Shown: one piece after another, positions 11,520 to 22,096 of the stretch
Position numbering within the stretch: position 1 is the first letter of the stretch
Layout of the letters: the number at the start of each line of letters is the position of its first letter
Assembly: GCA_963383645.1 (NCBI GenBank)
Contig: OY726561.1
Location: 25,462,826-25,526,825, forward strand
Length of the DNA stretch: 64,000 bases
Direction of reading: 5' to 3'
DNA from: Muscardinus avellanarius
Lineage: Eukaryota > Chordata > Mammalia > Rodentia > Gliridae
Translations under genes and position numbers: made by a program
The notes under the pieces: generated by a model
What the model saw: the letters and a program-made list of their open reading frames with translations, nothing else
What the model was told of the DNA's origin: nothing
Databases searched by the model: none

Positions 11520-11676
11520 TTAGTTTTTTAAAAAAAATTTATTGGTGCATTGTAGTCATACATCTTAATGGGATTAAAGATAGTGGAGACATACATGCAC
11601 ACATCAGTTAGCCCTTACCCAATTTCCTCCCTATTCCCTCCCCACCCCTCCTTCCCATGCTTGATTTAGTGCCTTG
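11520..11676 (-). mobile_element. L1 3' end, subfamily A
   Basis: Reversed 3' UTR starting from a poly-T-like tail ('tattggtgcattgtagtcat'), truncated after about 150 bp. It lies inside the older L1. Confidence 0.8.
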
Positions 11677-11950
11677 TTTTTTCAAAGATATACAAATGGT
11701 ATATGAAACAATAGGTATATGAATTTGTACTCAATATCACTAACCATCAGGAAAATGTGAATGAAAACCAAAAATATATCATGTCAAAGAAGTTAGAATT
11801 GCTGTTATCAAATAATAGTAGAAAATAAGTGACTGTAAGAATTTGTAAAAAAGAAACTTGTACACTGTTGGTGGAAATATTAATTAGCACAGCTATTATG
11901 AAAGTTTCTCAAAAATTAAAACTAGAAATATTGTAAAACCCAGTCATCCC

Positions 11951-12678
11951 TGTTATGGATTGGGAGAATATGGTTTGAGGAAACTGTTCCCCGGGAACCC
12001 CTGCGAGGGTCCCAGACACACTTTCCCCCAACCCATAACAAAATCCAAAATGACCAAAAACAAAATTACCGTGGGTTCTTGTCCTAAGCTAAGAATAAAT
12101 ATGCAAAGCTTGGACAGTTGCTGAAGATTTAAAGAAGTTTATTAAAAGATAGAAATACAGAAAATAGAAATACAGCCCCATGCCAAAATGGCATGAGGGG
12201 ATGACTCGAAATGAATATACCAAAGGAATTACACGTGGACTCAGCCTTTTATACCCATGACCTCCATCTTGTTTGCGTGACTCTGACATAGTAAACATCC
12301 CTGTAAGGTACCTCCCTCAGCAAGTTGTGGCAGGGTGTCTCCTTTTATGAAGGTCGACCCCTCCTACCATCTTAGCTAGCTTATCCAATCATGTAGATCT
12401 GTCTTTAGATAAAGGCCTAGTTCTCTTCAACTAAGATCTGTCTTTAGATAGAGACAGGCCTAGTTCTCCTCTCCTATTGACTGGTTAATTGCTTTGAGCT
12501 AGGTTAATTTACATTGGAATAGTTGCCTGCTTTTAGGCAGAAACCAAGTCCTTTCTTTACCCATGTCTGCCACCATTTTAACAAAACTATTTTGAAATAT
12601 ATCAGTTATTTTCTTTTGAAATATATTAATAATCAGAGCTTTCCCAAATCTTCCTAGGCCGTTCCCAATACTGGTACA
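11951..12678 (-). mobile_element. Solo LTR (LTR family 1), 728 bp
   Basis: Read on the minus strand it starts TGTACCAGTATTGGGAA and ends CCATAACA, i.e. TG...CA. A perfect 5-bp duplication 'atccc' flanks it (11946-11950, 12679-12683). Its 3' part has a reversed AATAAA-like signal near the conserved 'tttattaaaaga' (about 12139). Same family as 17090-17735 in the opposite direction. It has an internal duplication around 'gatctgtctttagata'. No internal retroviral sequence remains. Confidence 0.9.
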
Positions 12679-12731
12679 ATCCCTTTACTGGGTATATGTT
12701 AAAGTAAAATAAATATATAAAAAAGATATTG

Positions 12732-12916
12732 AGTGCTGGGCATGGTGGCACATGTTTGTAATCCCAGCATTCCGGAAGCAGAGACCTGAGGATTGTGGTT
12801 TGGGGACAGCCTCAACTATTTAGGCCATTTTCAACTCAATGAGACTCTGTTTCGAAATAAAGAATAAAAAAATAGGGCTGGGGGTGTAGCTTGGAGGTAG
12901 AATACCCGTGGTAAAG
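12732..12916 (+). repeat. Composite SINE, subtype A, lacking an A-tail
   Basis: The head is complete. The copy stops within the tRNA-like half ('gaatacccgtgg'). An exact 'aaaagatattg' flanks it (12721-12731, 12917-12927). Confidence 0.88.
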
Positions 12917-13050
12917 AAAAGATATTGGTACAATGGTAATTGTAGCATTCCTCAGAAGAGCTAAAAATGATTATAAACAAAATATTAATTAATTAATTAA
13001 TTAATAAAAAGAACTGTGATATGTTGATATAATATATATATAGCATGTAT

Positions 13051-13374
13051 TGATAAGTAAAATAAAAAATTAAATGCGAGTAAAATAAAAATAATGTGCG
13101 TATGGCAGAGTGTGAAAAACACGAGAGAGGTCCGGTACACGTGGCAAGTAAAGTTTTAATGGCACGGCTCTCCCGGGGATCAGGGCGAGGCACCGTGGGG
13201 CCCGCGCGCCTGTCCGAAGCTAGAGGACGCGGGCTCTCCTTTTAAAGGCATGCATCTCACGAGATGGGGGTTTACTCGCGGGAATGCCCAATTCTCGCGG
13301 GGGTTTCAGCCCCTCCCTTGCCCTGCAGAGGTCATGTGACACAAAGTTACATGAGTGCAGGACCCAACTTAACA
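13051..13374 (-). repeat. 3' LTR of the non-autonomous element
   Basis: 324 bp. On the minus strand it has TTTAAAAGG as a TATA-like box (about 13234-13243) and an ATTAAA poly(A)-like signal (about 13154-13160). CpG-rich. Confidence 0.9.
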
Positions 13375-15150
13375 TTCCGGCCTTTTGATGGTAGGGATAA
13401 TGGATGACGATTGGACCCTCTAGCTTCTTCCTGCTGTCAAGGGGCGTCGTCAGGGGCCCCAGGCCGGGAGGAGTCGGGAGTCCAGTCCCCCAGAAGGGGG
13501 TGCAGGTGGGTGCATAGCTGCAGTGCGAATTGGAGGTTACCCTGGACAGCTTAGTGATGTGCGCTTGAGGAGGCTTGAACAGGCAAGGGCTATTAAAGAA
13601 AAAAACAAATCATGAGATTGAGCAGGCGACCAAAAAGGAGACTGGTTTACTCAGTACCTGGAGAGCTACCCTGAGCTGGCAAAGAGGATGGAGGTTGAGG
13701 GATCCAGGAGCCGTCAGTCTTCAGTCAGGCTGAGTAGGGCCAGCGGCGGGGCCTGGTCTGGAAAGGTGCTCCCCCTGTGTTGAGGCACCTGGGGCTCACC
13801 CTTTTCCAAGGGCATTGTTCCAGTGGCCCTCCTGGCCACACGCCGAGCAGTCTGATTGGTAGGCGTGGCTTCGCCCCACTTCAGACAGGCTCCTGGAGGT
13901 AGTTGTTGTTGCAGTCCTCCACACCTAGGTGGCGCTCCAGGGGGCTGAGCCGCCACCGCCAGCCAAAGGGCAGCTACCAGGGATCTGCTTTTTGGCAAAG
14001 TCGGAGTGTATGCTCCATTTCCGCCTGTTTCTCTCTGGAATTAAAACTTAGATGCTATGTTAAGGTTCTGTCAGCTGTGACGGACCTATACTCACAAAGA
14101 GCGCGTCCCGGGGCTGGTGTCCGGCAAGAATGGAAACGCAGACTCCCCACGGGCAGAGGGTGTCGCCCCAGCCCCGGCGTTTCCCACAGCACCTAGGGCG
14201 CGCCCACGCGGGCCGCCCAGCAAAATTGCAGTCTGGCGCGGGCCAAGATGGCGACTGTGACATCACCAGGCAGTGACTACGCGCCATCACAAAATGGCAG
14301 CTGGCGGGAAAATAAATGGAAGCTGATGGGGGAGAGCATTTGGAAGGATATCAGACCGCTTATAAAAGTTCCTAACTATTCCTGGGCCACCGCAACCTAT
14401 TTCCCAACTCGTATCAAGGCAGACAGGCTCTCAGGGCATCTGCTAGTATAAAGGTTCGACTCCCCATAATTGGTTCGCGGGCGGAAACGAAGAACAGGAA
14501 ATGGGCGTCCCCGATTTCCCTGCTCAATCGTTCGGAAACAGAGGTTAAGAGATAGGGAAGAACGTCTTCATTCCTTCTCAAAACCGGAGGATGACCTGGT
14601 CATCCGCAGCGTGGTCCCAGTGGACCGGGGGACAATGGGTCACCAAACGCTTGGATTTTTAGGTCCCAGTGGACTGGAAGACCCAAGTCCGGAACCCGCT
14701 AACCAAGGGAAGGAGGCAGTTTACCGGAGTGAAGTGTTGCCAGCCAGCGCTGGCTGCGACAGAAGCGCTGAGAAGCTGCTGGGAGCGTGGTGGAGCTGGG
14801 GCTCGTGGATGCCGGTGGCTGGTGTGGACGGCACTGGCGGCTGGCGCAGGTGGGATCAGTGGGGGTGCTCAGGCGGCATGGCTTGCCGGGCCCGCGGCGT
14901 GGAGACAAAATGGCTTCCAGGCACACGCCAGACGCTGAGGCTGGGCCCCGAGGAGCACCACCAGTGAGCCTGGCTCGGGGCGGGTGGGGCAAACCGGCCA
15001 GAGGTCCCGGCGGTGACCGGAGAACCAAGCTGGAATGGTGCTTTAGGAGGTACAAGCGGCAGGCAGAGGTCCTGGCCCGCGCAGGCGGTTGGCAGGCAGA
15101 GCAAGTGCCAAGCTGCCTGGCTCGGGCCGGAAAGATGGCCGCCGACTCCT
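13375..15150 (-). other. GC-rich noncoding interior of the LTR element
   Basis: No retroviral domain is recognisable in any frame. Next to the 3' LTR a purine-rich 'aaaaggccggaa' (minus strand, about 13375-13386) is a weak polypurine-tract candidate. At 14240-14300 AAGATGGCGAC and AAAATGGCAGC motifs occur. Several medium ORFs here are explained by low stop frequency in GC-rich DNA. Confidence 0.6.
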
Positions 15151-15169
15151 AGGATTGGTTAGGAGTGGA

Positions 15170-15540
15170 AAGTGGGAGGGATTAAAGATTGTGAGGCCTC
15201 CAGTGAGGCCATGAGGTGGGAGGGGTTAAAGATGGCGAGGCCTCCAGTGAGGCCATGAGGTGGGAGGGGTTAAGGATGGCGAGGCCTCCAGTGAGGCCAT
15301 GAGGTGGGAGGGGTTAAGGATGGCGAGGCCTCCAGTGAGGCCATGAGGTGGGAGGGGTTAAGGATGGCGAGGCCTCCAGTGAGGCTATGAGGTGGGAGGG
15401 GTTAAGGATGGCGAGGCCTCCAGTGAGGCCATGAGGTGGGAGGGGTTAAGGATGGCGAGGCCTCCAGTGAGGCCATGAGGTGGGAGGGGTTAAAGATGGC
15501 GAGGCCTCCAGTGAGGCCATGGATGGGAGGGGTTAAAGAT
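15170..15540. repeat. 44-bp tandem array, about 8 units
   Basis: Units are spaced exactly 44 bp ('cctcca' at 15197, 15241, 15285, 15329, 15373, 15417, 15461, 15505) and nearly identical. Most carry 'gatggcgaggcc'. Confidence 0.95.
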
Positions 15541-16129
15541 GGTGGGGCCAAGATGGCGGCCCCCCAGTGATTCCACGTGTCCAAGATGGCGGGCCAAAGC
15601 TGGCGACCCCCCCCCCCCAGTAATTCCATGTGGCTGCTTACCGGAATGGCCAGGCCCAGGCAGCTGGGGTGGGCAGGCACAGGGTGAAGGGCGCCAGGGC
15701 GCGAGTCCGAGTGGAGGAACCAGCTGGAGCGCGGGCTGGACTTGGCGGGCTGGGGGCTGTTTAGCAGAGTGGTGGCCACCTAGATGGAGGAGGCAGGCGG
15801 CCCCGGCAGGCGGGTCTAAGCAACGCCAGGCGCGGAGAAGACATAGGCGCGTAGTGTGGCGCAGTCCGCGGGCGGCGCGGTCCCATTCCAGCGGCGGGCA
15901 GCGTGGGCAGGCGGGAACGGCGGTTTTAGGAGGTCCAAGCGGCAGGCAGGAGCAGAGCAGGTGCCAGCATCACCCAAGGAGCCTGGCTCCGGGCGGGTGG
16001 AACTGGCAGCCTGGCGGCCGGCGGAGCCTGCACGCCCCAGCAGTGGTGGCTGTGGCCGCAGTGGCAGTGGAAGATTGCCATCGGCGCTCCAGAAGAGAGC
16101 ACGTGGGCAGGAAAAGATGGCCACTGGCT

Positions 16130-16500
16130 CTCAGCAGAGCGCAGGGCTGGAATGATGGCCGCAGACTCTCAGCAGAGTGCGGGATCAGAAAGATGGCTGC
16201 GGAATCTCAGCAGAGCCTGGGGTGGGAAGAAGGCCGCCGGCTCTCAGCAAGCGCGGGGCCGAAAAGATGGCCGCGAGCTCTCAGCAGAACTCGGGGCCGA
16301 AAAGATGGCCGCGAGCTCTCAGCAGAGCTCGTGGCTGGAAAGATGGCAGCGAGCTCTCAGCAGAGCCCGGGGCGGGAAGAAGGCCGCCGGCTCTCAGCAG
16401 AGCGCGGGGCCGGAAAGATGGCCGCAGACTCTCAGCAGAGCCCGGGGCGGGAAGAAGGCCGCCAGCTCTCCCGGAGAGCACGGGGCTGGGGAAGAAGGCT
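16130..16500. repeat. 38-bp tandem array, about 10 units
   Basis: Each unit starts 'tctcagcagag' and most contain 'aaagatggccgc' or the variant 'gaagaaggccgcc', which alternate in a partial higher-order pattern. Since 38 is not a multiple of 3, the array is open in several frames. Confidence 0.93.
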
Positions 16501-16689
16501 TACGGTCCAGGCAGGCACGGGGCAGCAGTGGCGGCAGTGGCGGGAGCAACGCCTGCAAGCAGAGCGCTGGTGTGGGACCTCACAGTCGAGCTGCTGGCGG
16601 GTCGGAGAGTCCGGGGCTCAAAAAGAGAGTAAAAATAAAATGAGAAAACAGAAAAAAAAAAGGAAAAAAATGGGGAGGGACCCAAGAGT

Positions 16690-16707
16690 TCTCCCGGTTC
16701 GGCACCA
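16690..16707 (-). other. Primer-binding site
   Basis: On the minus strand an 18-base site begins TGGTGCCGAA two bases after the 5' LTR. It is complementary to a tRNA ending in CCA. From memory it is closest to the tRNA-Phe site of IAP-like elements, with small indels; the tRNA identity is uncertain. Confidence 0.65.
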
Positions 16708-16709
16708 AA

Positions 16710-17033
16710 TGATAAGTAAAATAAAAAATTAAATGCGAGTAAAGTAAAAATAATGTGCATACGGCGGAGTGTGAAAAACACGAGAGAGGTCCGGTACACG
16801 TGGCATGTAAAGTTTTAATGGCACGGCTCTCCCGGGGATCAGGGCGAGGCACCGTGGGGCCCGCGCGCCTGTCCGAAGCTAGAGGACGCGGGCTCTCCTT
16901 TTAAAGGCATGCATCTCGCGAGATGGGGGTTTACTCGCGGGAATGCCCAATTCTCGCGGGGGTTTCAGCCCCTCCCTTGCCCTGCAGAGGTCATTTGACA
17001 CAAAGTTACATGAGTGCAGGACCCAACTTAACA
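16710..17033 (-). repeat. 5' LTR of the non-autonomous element
   Basis: 324 bp, about 98% identical to 13051-13374. Most of the differences are at CpG sites. Confidence 0.9.
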
Positions 17034-17089
17034 TGTATATAATATGTTGTTTAGAGTATGTATATTTGTTATAAATTTTATGTAATTAA

Positions 17090-17735
17090 TGTACCAGTAT
17101 TGGGAATGGCCTAGGAAGATTTGAGAAAGCTAAGATTATTAATATGTTTCAAAAATTGGGTGAGGGGCAAATCTGTGCAAGGACTCCAATGTAAATTAAC
17201 CTAGTTAAAAGTAATTAACAAGTCCATAGGAGAACTAGGCCTTTATCTAAAGACAGATCTACATGATTAGATAAGCTAGCTAAGATGGTAGGAGGGGTGG
17301 ACCTTCATGAAAGGAGACACCTTGCCACACCTTGCTGGGGGAGGTACCTTACAGGGTTAAGGGGAGGTACCTTACAGGGACATTCAGTACATCAGAATTA
17401 CGTAAACAAGATGGAGATTATGGGTATAAAAAGTCCAGTCCACGTGCTGTATCTTGGGGAGTGGTGAGTTTGCCTGGGCAACCCTCCCTCCTCATGCCAT
17501 TTTGGCATGGGGCTGTAACTATTTTCTGTATTTCTATCTTTTTAATAAACTTTAAATCTTCAGCAACTGTCCAAGCTATGTATATTTATCCTTAGCTCAG
17601 GACAAGAACCCGGGTTTTTTTTCTGTTTTTGGTCGTTTTGGTTTTTGTTGTGGTTTGAGGGAAATTGTGTTCGGGACCCTAACAGGGGTCCCCAGGAACA
17701 GTTTCCCCAGAACCATATTCTCCCAATCCATAACA
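17090..17735 (+). mobile_element. Solo LTR (LTR family 1), 646 bp
   Basis: Starts TGTACCAG and ends CATAACA, with a perfect 'attaa' duplication (17085-17089, 17736-17740). TATA-like 'gggtataaaaag' near 17423 and 'aataaa' near 17543. A tandem duplication of 'gggaggtaccttacaggg' lies at about 17338-17380. Inverted relative to its sister at 11951-12678. Confidence 0.92.
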
Positions 17736-17814
17736 ATTAACATGTAGTTATTGATTAAATATGAGAATATGGTAGCAAATGATTGAAAACAAAAGAACAT
17801 TTTATTTATTTTAA

Positions 17815-19115
17815 TTTTTAATTTATTTTTTTTCCATATTTTATTTATAAGTGGACCATATTGAATATGGTGTACATTTAGATTGTGCTTCACACCCTTT
17901 CCCCCATTTCCTTTCTCCCCTCCCAATAAAGAGTGTTCAGGTTAACCATATTATATTTATACTATTACACATATTTGTATGTAGCTTCTCCATTGAACAA
18001 CCTCAGCTTTCTTCCTATCCTATCCTTCCCTTCTAGCTTTGCTGAGATTTCCCTCTTTCATTTGGAGTCCCTCTGGTATTACCACTGTGGAGATTCTTCA
18101 CCGGAACTTGGGAGGGAGAGACCTGAAAATGGAAGCACCGAAAAGATGCCTGATGAGCAGCTGCCCTGAAATGTAAACATGGACAATTGCCTGATGAGCA
18201 ACTGACAAAGTTTATTTTCTAAAACCAAAATCTTTATACCCTTCTTCAGTTAGGTTAATCATCAGATCCTAGTAGAAAATTGGAAACACCAATCTACAAT
18301 AGTGGGGTATTAAGTGAAGGACATGTAAATCACTAATCATAAGCAAGACAAAAGGAAGACCTGTGACATTATAGGTCTTGTGATTAAGATCATCTCCCTG
18401 CCCTCACTGGTGGGCCTTAGAGGGCAAATTCGGGAAAGGACAGGAGTCACACCCAGAGTTTTGGAGGTTTCTACCTTTAGTAGAATCTCCTTTAACTCTT
18501 TCAGAACCTTTCATTCCTCAGGCTTCGTCCATGACCTCCGTCATCACCTGTCAAGCACTACTCCCTAGCTTGGGCATATTAGAGAAAACATATGTTTCTT
18601 CTTTTTCTGTGCTTGACTAATCTCACTTCACATAATGTTCTCCAGTTCCTTCCATCTTCTTGCAAATGCTATTATTTTATTCTTCTTTATAGCTGAATAT
18701 TATTCCATTGTGCGTATTTCCCATAATTTTTCAATCCATTAATCTGTTGATGGAGATCTAGGTTGGTTCCATATTTTGTCTATTATAAATTGTGCTGCTA
18801 TGAACATGGGTATGCATATGTTACTCTAGTTTGATTTGAACCCCTTTGGAAAGATACCCAGGAGTGGTATAGCCAGATCAAATGGTGGATCTATTCCCAA
18901 TTTTCTAAGGAATCTCCACACTGATCTCCATAGTGGCTGAACTACTTTGTATTTCCACCAACAATGTAAAAGAGTTCCTCTTTCCCCACATCCTTACCAG
19001 CAATTGTTGTTGTTTGATTTCTTTATGCTTGCCACTCTGATTGGGGTTAGATGGAATCTCAGCATAGTTTTGATTTGCATCTCCATGATGGCTAGTGATG
19101 TTGAATATCTAGTTA
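17815..19115 (-). mobile_element. L1 3' part, subfamily B, split by an LTR
   Basis: Reversed 3' UTR (17815-18085) and ORF2 3' region (18554-19115). Collinear with the shorter copy at 40809-41173, which shows the uninterrupted site. No open ORF2 frame. Confidence 0.85.
18086..18553 (-). mobile_element. Solo LTR (LTR family 2), 468 bp
   Basis: On the minus strand TGACAGG...CTCCACA. TATA-like 'gtataaag' and AATAAA are present in the expected order. Flanks 'accac' (18081-18085) and 'agcac' (18554-18558) match 4 of 5. The paralogous L1 at about 41063 lacks the insertion, confirming the boundaries. Confidence 0.8.
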
Positions 19116-19149
19116 TACATCTTAAAGTGGTACAAGATGGCAGAGACAA

Positions 19150-19324
19150 ACATACATGAGTGATCCATGCATGTATTTTTTATTTTTATATTTACAATCT
19201 ATTTTATTTTTTATACTTTTATAGGTGCATTATATTCTCACATAGTTCACATTCACACAACACTTAGTGGGTTTCCCCCCAGCTCCCTGCCCCTTCCCTT
19301 TTTCCCATATAAGATATTCAGACT
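19150..19324 (-). mobile_element. L1 3' end fragment
   Basis: Reversed L1 3' UTR-like sequence ('ataggtgcattatattctca'), diverged, cut by the next LTR. Confidence 0.55.
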
Positions 19325-19774
19325 TGTTGGGGTGTGTGCATACAGCACCTAAAGAGATACAGGCTAAGGCAAAGCTTTAGGTAAAGTTTAAGAACTTCCA
19401 CAGTAAAATGATTCAGCAGAAAAGGGGCTAAAATGGTGCCTGGAGGAAGCTACAAAGGCATGGTTTCCCCATTCATTATGGGTGGGGAGACTGAGCAGTT
19501 TTTCCCTTTTTACCTTTAAAGGAGCTTCCACACACATGAATGGCTTATGTACTGGCCTGGGATTGGCTGTAAACTATGTGCTAGTGATCTTTATCCAGAT
19601 AGGCTAGGCTATTTCCCCATGGGAATTCCCCTCGTGGTTTTGTGCTATATATATGTTACTTGGAGACGAATAAACGAGACCTTGCTTGACATATCTCCTG
19701 GCTCTGTGTGGTGATTGGGCTGTCAGTACTCATCATCTCTTTAAGCCCCACCGCTGTCGGGCTGGATCCCGACA
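19325..19774 (+). mobile_element. Solo LTR (LTR family 3), 450 bp
   Basis: Ends form an inverted repeat TGTTGGG...CCCGACA. TATA-like 'gctatatatatg' (about 19645) precedes 'gaataaacgag' (about 19668). 'agact' occurs at 19320-19324 and again at 19776-19780, one base offset. Confidence 0.8.
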
Positions 19775-19914
19775 GAGACTGACATAGGTATTCTCACAAA
19801 TTTCAAGTTGTCAAGTATATTAGAAACTCCAAAATATTTCTTCTGTATGCAAGAAGTGTCTTATGTTTTTCTTTTTGATTTGTATCATCATTTTTATGTT
19901 TACAAAGCACTTCA

Positions 19915-20295
19915 TTATAAGGTATTGGCTCACATGATGGCAGAAACTGAGAGATCCCATACTTTTTTCTTTGCAAGCTGAAAAACAGGAAGGCCAGCAG
20001 CATCCTAGAAAAACTGGAGACTAGAGAGCCAATGAGGTAGATTTCAGTCTGGTTCCAGTTGCTTATGGATGAGGCAGGAGGAGAGCAGGATGCCTCTGCT
20101 TATGTACATAGGCACTAAAGTACTTTTTTGGTTCTATTTGGGATGATACTACCCACTTTCATCTGCAGCTTGCAGCTACAAAGCTAATCTGTTCTGGAAA
20201 CACCCTCATAGATGCATCTAGAAATAATGTCTAACCAGATAACTGGGCAACCTATGGCTCAGTCAAGTTGACATAAACAGGTACAATCACAACAA
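19915..20295 (-). repeat. ERVL LTR (MLT2-like), ancient
   Basis: Resembles reversed MLT2 ('ggtattggctcacatgatgg', 'ggaaacaccctcatagatgc', 'cagtcaagttgacataaa'). Confidence 0.6.
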
Positions 20296-20945
20296 AGATA
20301 TTTAAAAACACGTATATTTTACTGTGATTTGCAACTTTCTGTTTGCCCTTGATATTGTTTCATGTTTTCCATATACCCCTATGCCTGTATTTAGCATAGA
20401 TAAGTATAATCATTTAAACAGAGGTACTATATCTGTGAATTTTACTTTCACCATAAATTGCTGACATGAGTTCCAAGAGGAAAAGATGAGTTCCTTTTGT
20501 GTCAGGCTTTACCTTGGAATGTTAGCTACTAGTACAATAATTATGGATTCACTACAGATTATTAAATGACATTATGGCTTTTCTGAAGGGTATAACTCAT
20601 ATAACTGCTTGTTTTTATGCATCAGCTCTTGAATGCTTTAAATTTTCTTTGTGATAGTTATTTGACAGCTCACTCAATGAAAAGGCTTTGAACATATAGT
20701 AATAATTTGAATGCACATTTATTTCATCACTAAAATATCATAAAGTCTTGCAACAGAATCTAAAAGAAATCATAAAATTATCCATTGGCCATGGAAGAAA
20801 CATTTGAGGAATAATGACATTGACATACAATAAAAGGAGAAAAAATTCAAGATGAGCAGTCATAATTCTGAGTGTGTACTTTCAGCACAAATAGAAAAGC
20901 AAAAGGTAAGTAGGTGGGACAAAAATAAAACTTTATGTTAGTGTG
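20296..20945. other. No recognised feature
   Basis: AT-rich; nothing supported. Confidence 0.5.
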
Positions 20946-20957
20946 TATAAATTATTA

Positions 20958-21165
20958 ATTATTTTGCGTGTCTGGGGATGGAACCCAGTGGCATTCAACC
21001 TCTGAGCTACATCCCCGCTCTATTTTTTTTTCTTTATTTTTACAGGGTCTCACTAAGTTGCAGAGGACCTCACTAAGTAGCTGAGGCTGTCCTTGAACCA
21101 CGATCCTCCTGTCTCAGCCTCCCAAATACTGGGATTACAAGTGTGTGCCAATTTATATGCCTGGC
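20958..21165 (-). repeat. Composite SINE, subtype A, 12-bp target duplication
   Basis: Flanked by 'tataaattatta' at 20946-20957 and 21166-21177. Confidence 0.9.
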
Positions 21166-21447
21166 TATAAATTATTATCTTTATAGAAGAAAAAAAAAAC
21201 ACTTAGAAAAGAAAAATATCTGAAAGGTGCATTTCTTGCAGATTGCTTATAAATAAATCTAAACAAGTAGAAAAACATTTCTACAACGAAATTATAAGAC
21301 ATTAAAGAAAGAAGACAAAGAAAATTTTAGAAGGGTGAAGGATCTCTAATGCTCTTAGATATGCAAAATAAATATCATCAAAATGGCTGTCTTTCCAAAA
21401 GTTATTTACAGAATCAATGCAATACCCATTAAAACACCATGGTCATT

Positions 21448-21450
<3 letters not shown>

Positions 21451-21506
<56 letters not shown>

Positions 21507-21516
21507 TATATATATA

Positions 21517-21560
<44 letters not shown>
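21451..21560. repeat. (AT)n microsatellite
   Basis: About 110 bp of nearly pure AT dinucleotide within L1 ORF2; self-complementary. Confidence 0.97.
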
Positions 21561-21563
<3 letters not shown>

Positions 21564-22096
21564 ACAAATCTCAGAATAGCCAAAGTAGTTCTCAGCAACA
21601 GTAACCATGCAGGAGGCCTCACAACACCTGACTTTAAACTACAGTACAAAGCCATAGTAATAAAAGCAGCATGATATTGGCACAAAAACAGACTCATTAA
21701 CTAATGAAGGAGAATAAAAAATTCAGATAAACACTACACATTTACAGCAAATTTATTTTTAAATAAGTCAACAAAAACATATACTGGAGAAAGATAGCCT
21801 CTTCAACAAGTGGTGTTTGCCTAACCAGTTATCCATATGAAGAAAAAATGAAAATAAATCTTACTTTCTCACTCAGAAAAAGAGTTAATTCAAGATAAAT
21901 CAAAAACCTAGGAAATAGACCAGAAACTTTGCAGTTACTTGTAAAGTGCATAAAACCAACATTCGAAAATATGATACAGGTAAAATTTTCATCAAAAAGC
22001 GATCAAAGACACAAAACATTAAGATAAGAATTAATACATAAGATTACATTAAACTGAAGAGTTTCTGTGCAGGAAACTAACAAGAACCTCAATAGA

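Larger units (their letters stand above)
11330..13045 (+). repeat. Old L1 ORF2 3' region, heavily interrupted
   Basis: Diverged L1 ORF2 reads in pieces at about 11330-11515, 11680-11950, 12684-12731 and 12917-13045. The L1 phrase around 'actgggtatatg' (12688) continues directly from the sequence broken by the LTR at 11951-12678. It is the substrate for a minus L1 tail, a solo LTR and a SINE, and probably for the LTR element at 13051. Confidence 0.7.
13051..17033 (-). mobile_element. Non-autonomous LTR retrotransposon with paired LTRs
   Basis: Two 324-bp direct repeats bound a GC-rich interior of about 3.3 kb. The flanking 5-bp duplication is 'tgtat' (13046-13050, 17034-17038). LTR ends are TG...CA when read on the minus strand. 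A primer-binding site sits at 16690-16707, two bases inside the 5' LTR, so transcription runs right to left. No gag, pro, pol or env coding is recognisable. The interior instead holds two tandem arrays (15170-15540, 16130-16500) and a diverged internal duplication. The two LTRs differ at 7 positions by eye, so the insertion is fairly recent. It is probably mobilised in trans by an autonomous relative not present here. Confidence 0.9.

Noticed and set aside
14470..14967. 165-codon ORF near the middle of the LTR element
   Set aside because: It is antisense to the element. Overlapping ORFs exist in other frames on both strands and no retroviral domain is recognisable.
15170..15540. CRISPR-like regular repeats
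   Set aside because: Units are contiguous 44-bp tandem copies without unique spacers, in a mammalian genome.
15539..16732. 397-codon plus-strand ORF, the longest in the window
   Set aside because: It runs antisense to the LTR element through 38-bp tandem repeats, and other frames are also open. Its R/G/S/W-rich repetitive product reflects GC-rich, stop-poor DNA.
13100..17030. CpG-island promoter of a host gene
   Set aside because: The GC/CpG-rich stretch coincides exactly with the LTR element bounded by its target duplication.
21383..21697. Alternating I/Y ORFs on both strands
   Set aside because: They translate the (AT)n microsatellite inside L1.
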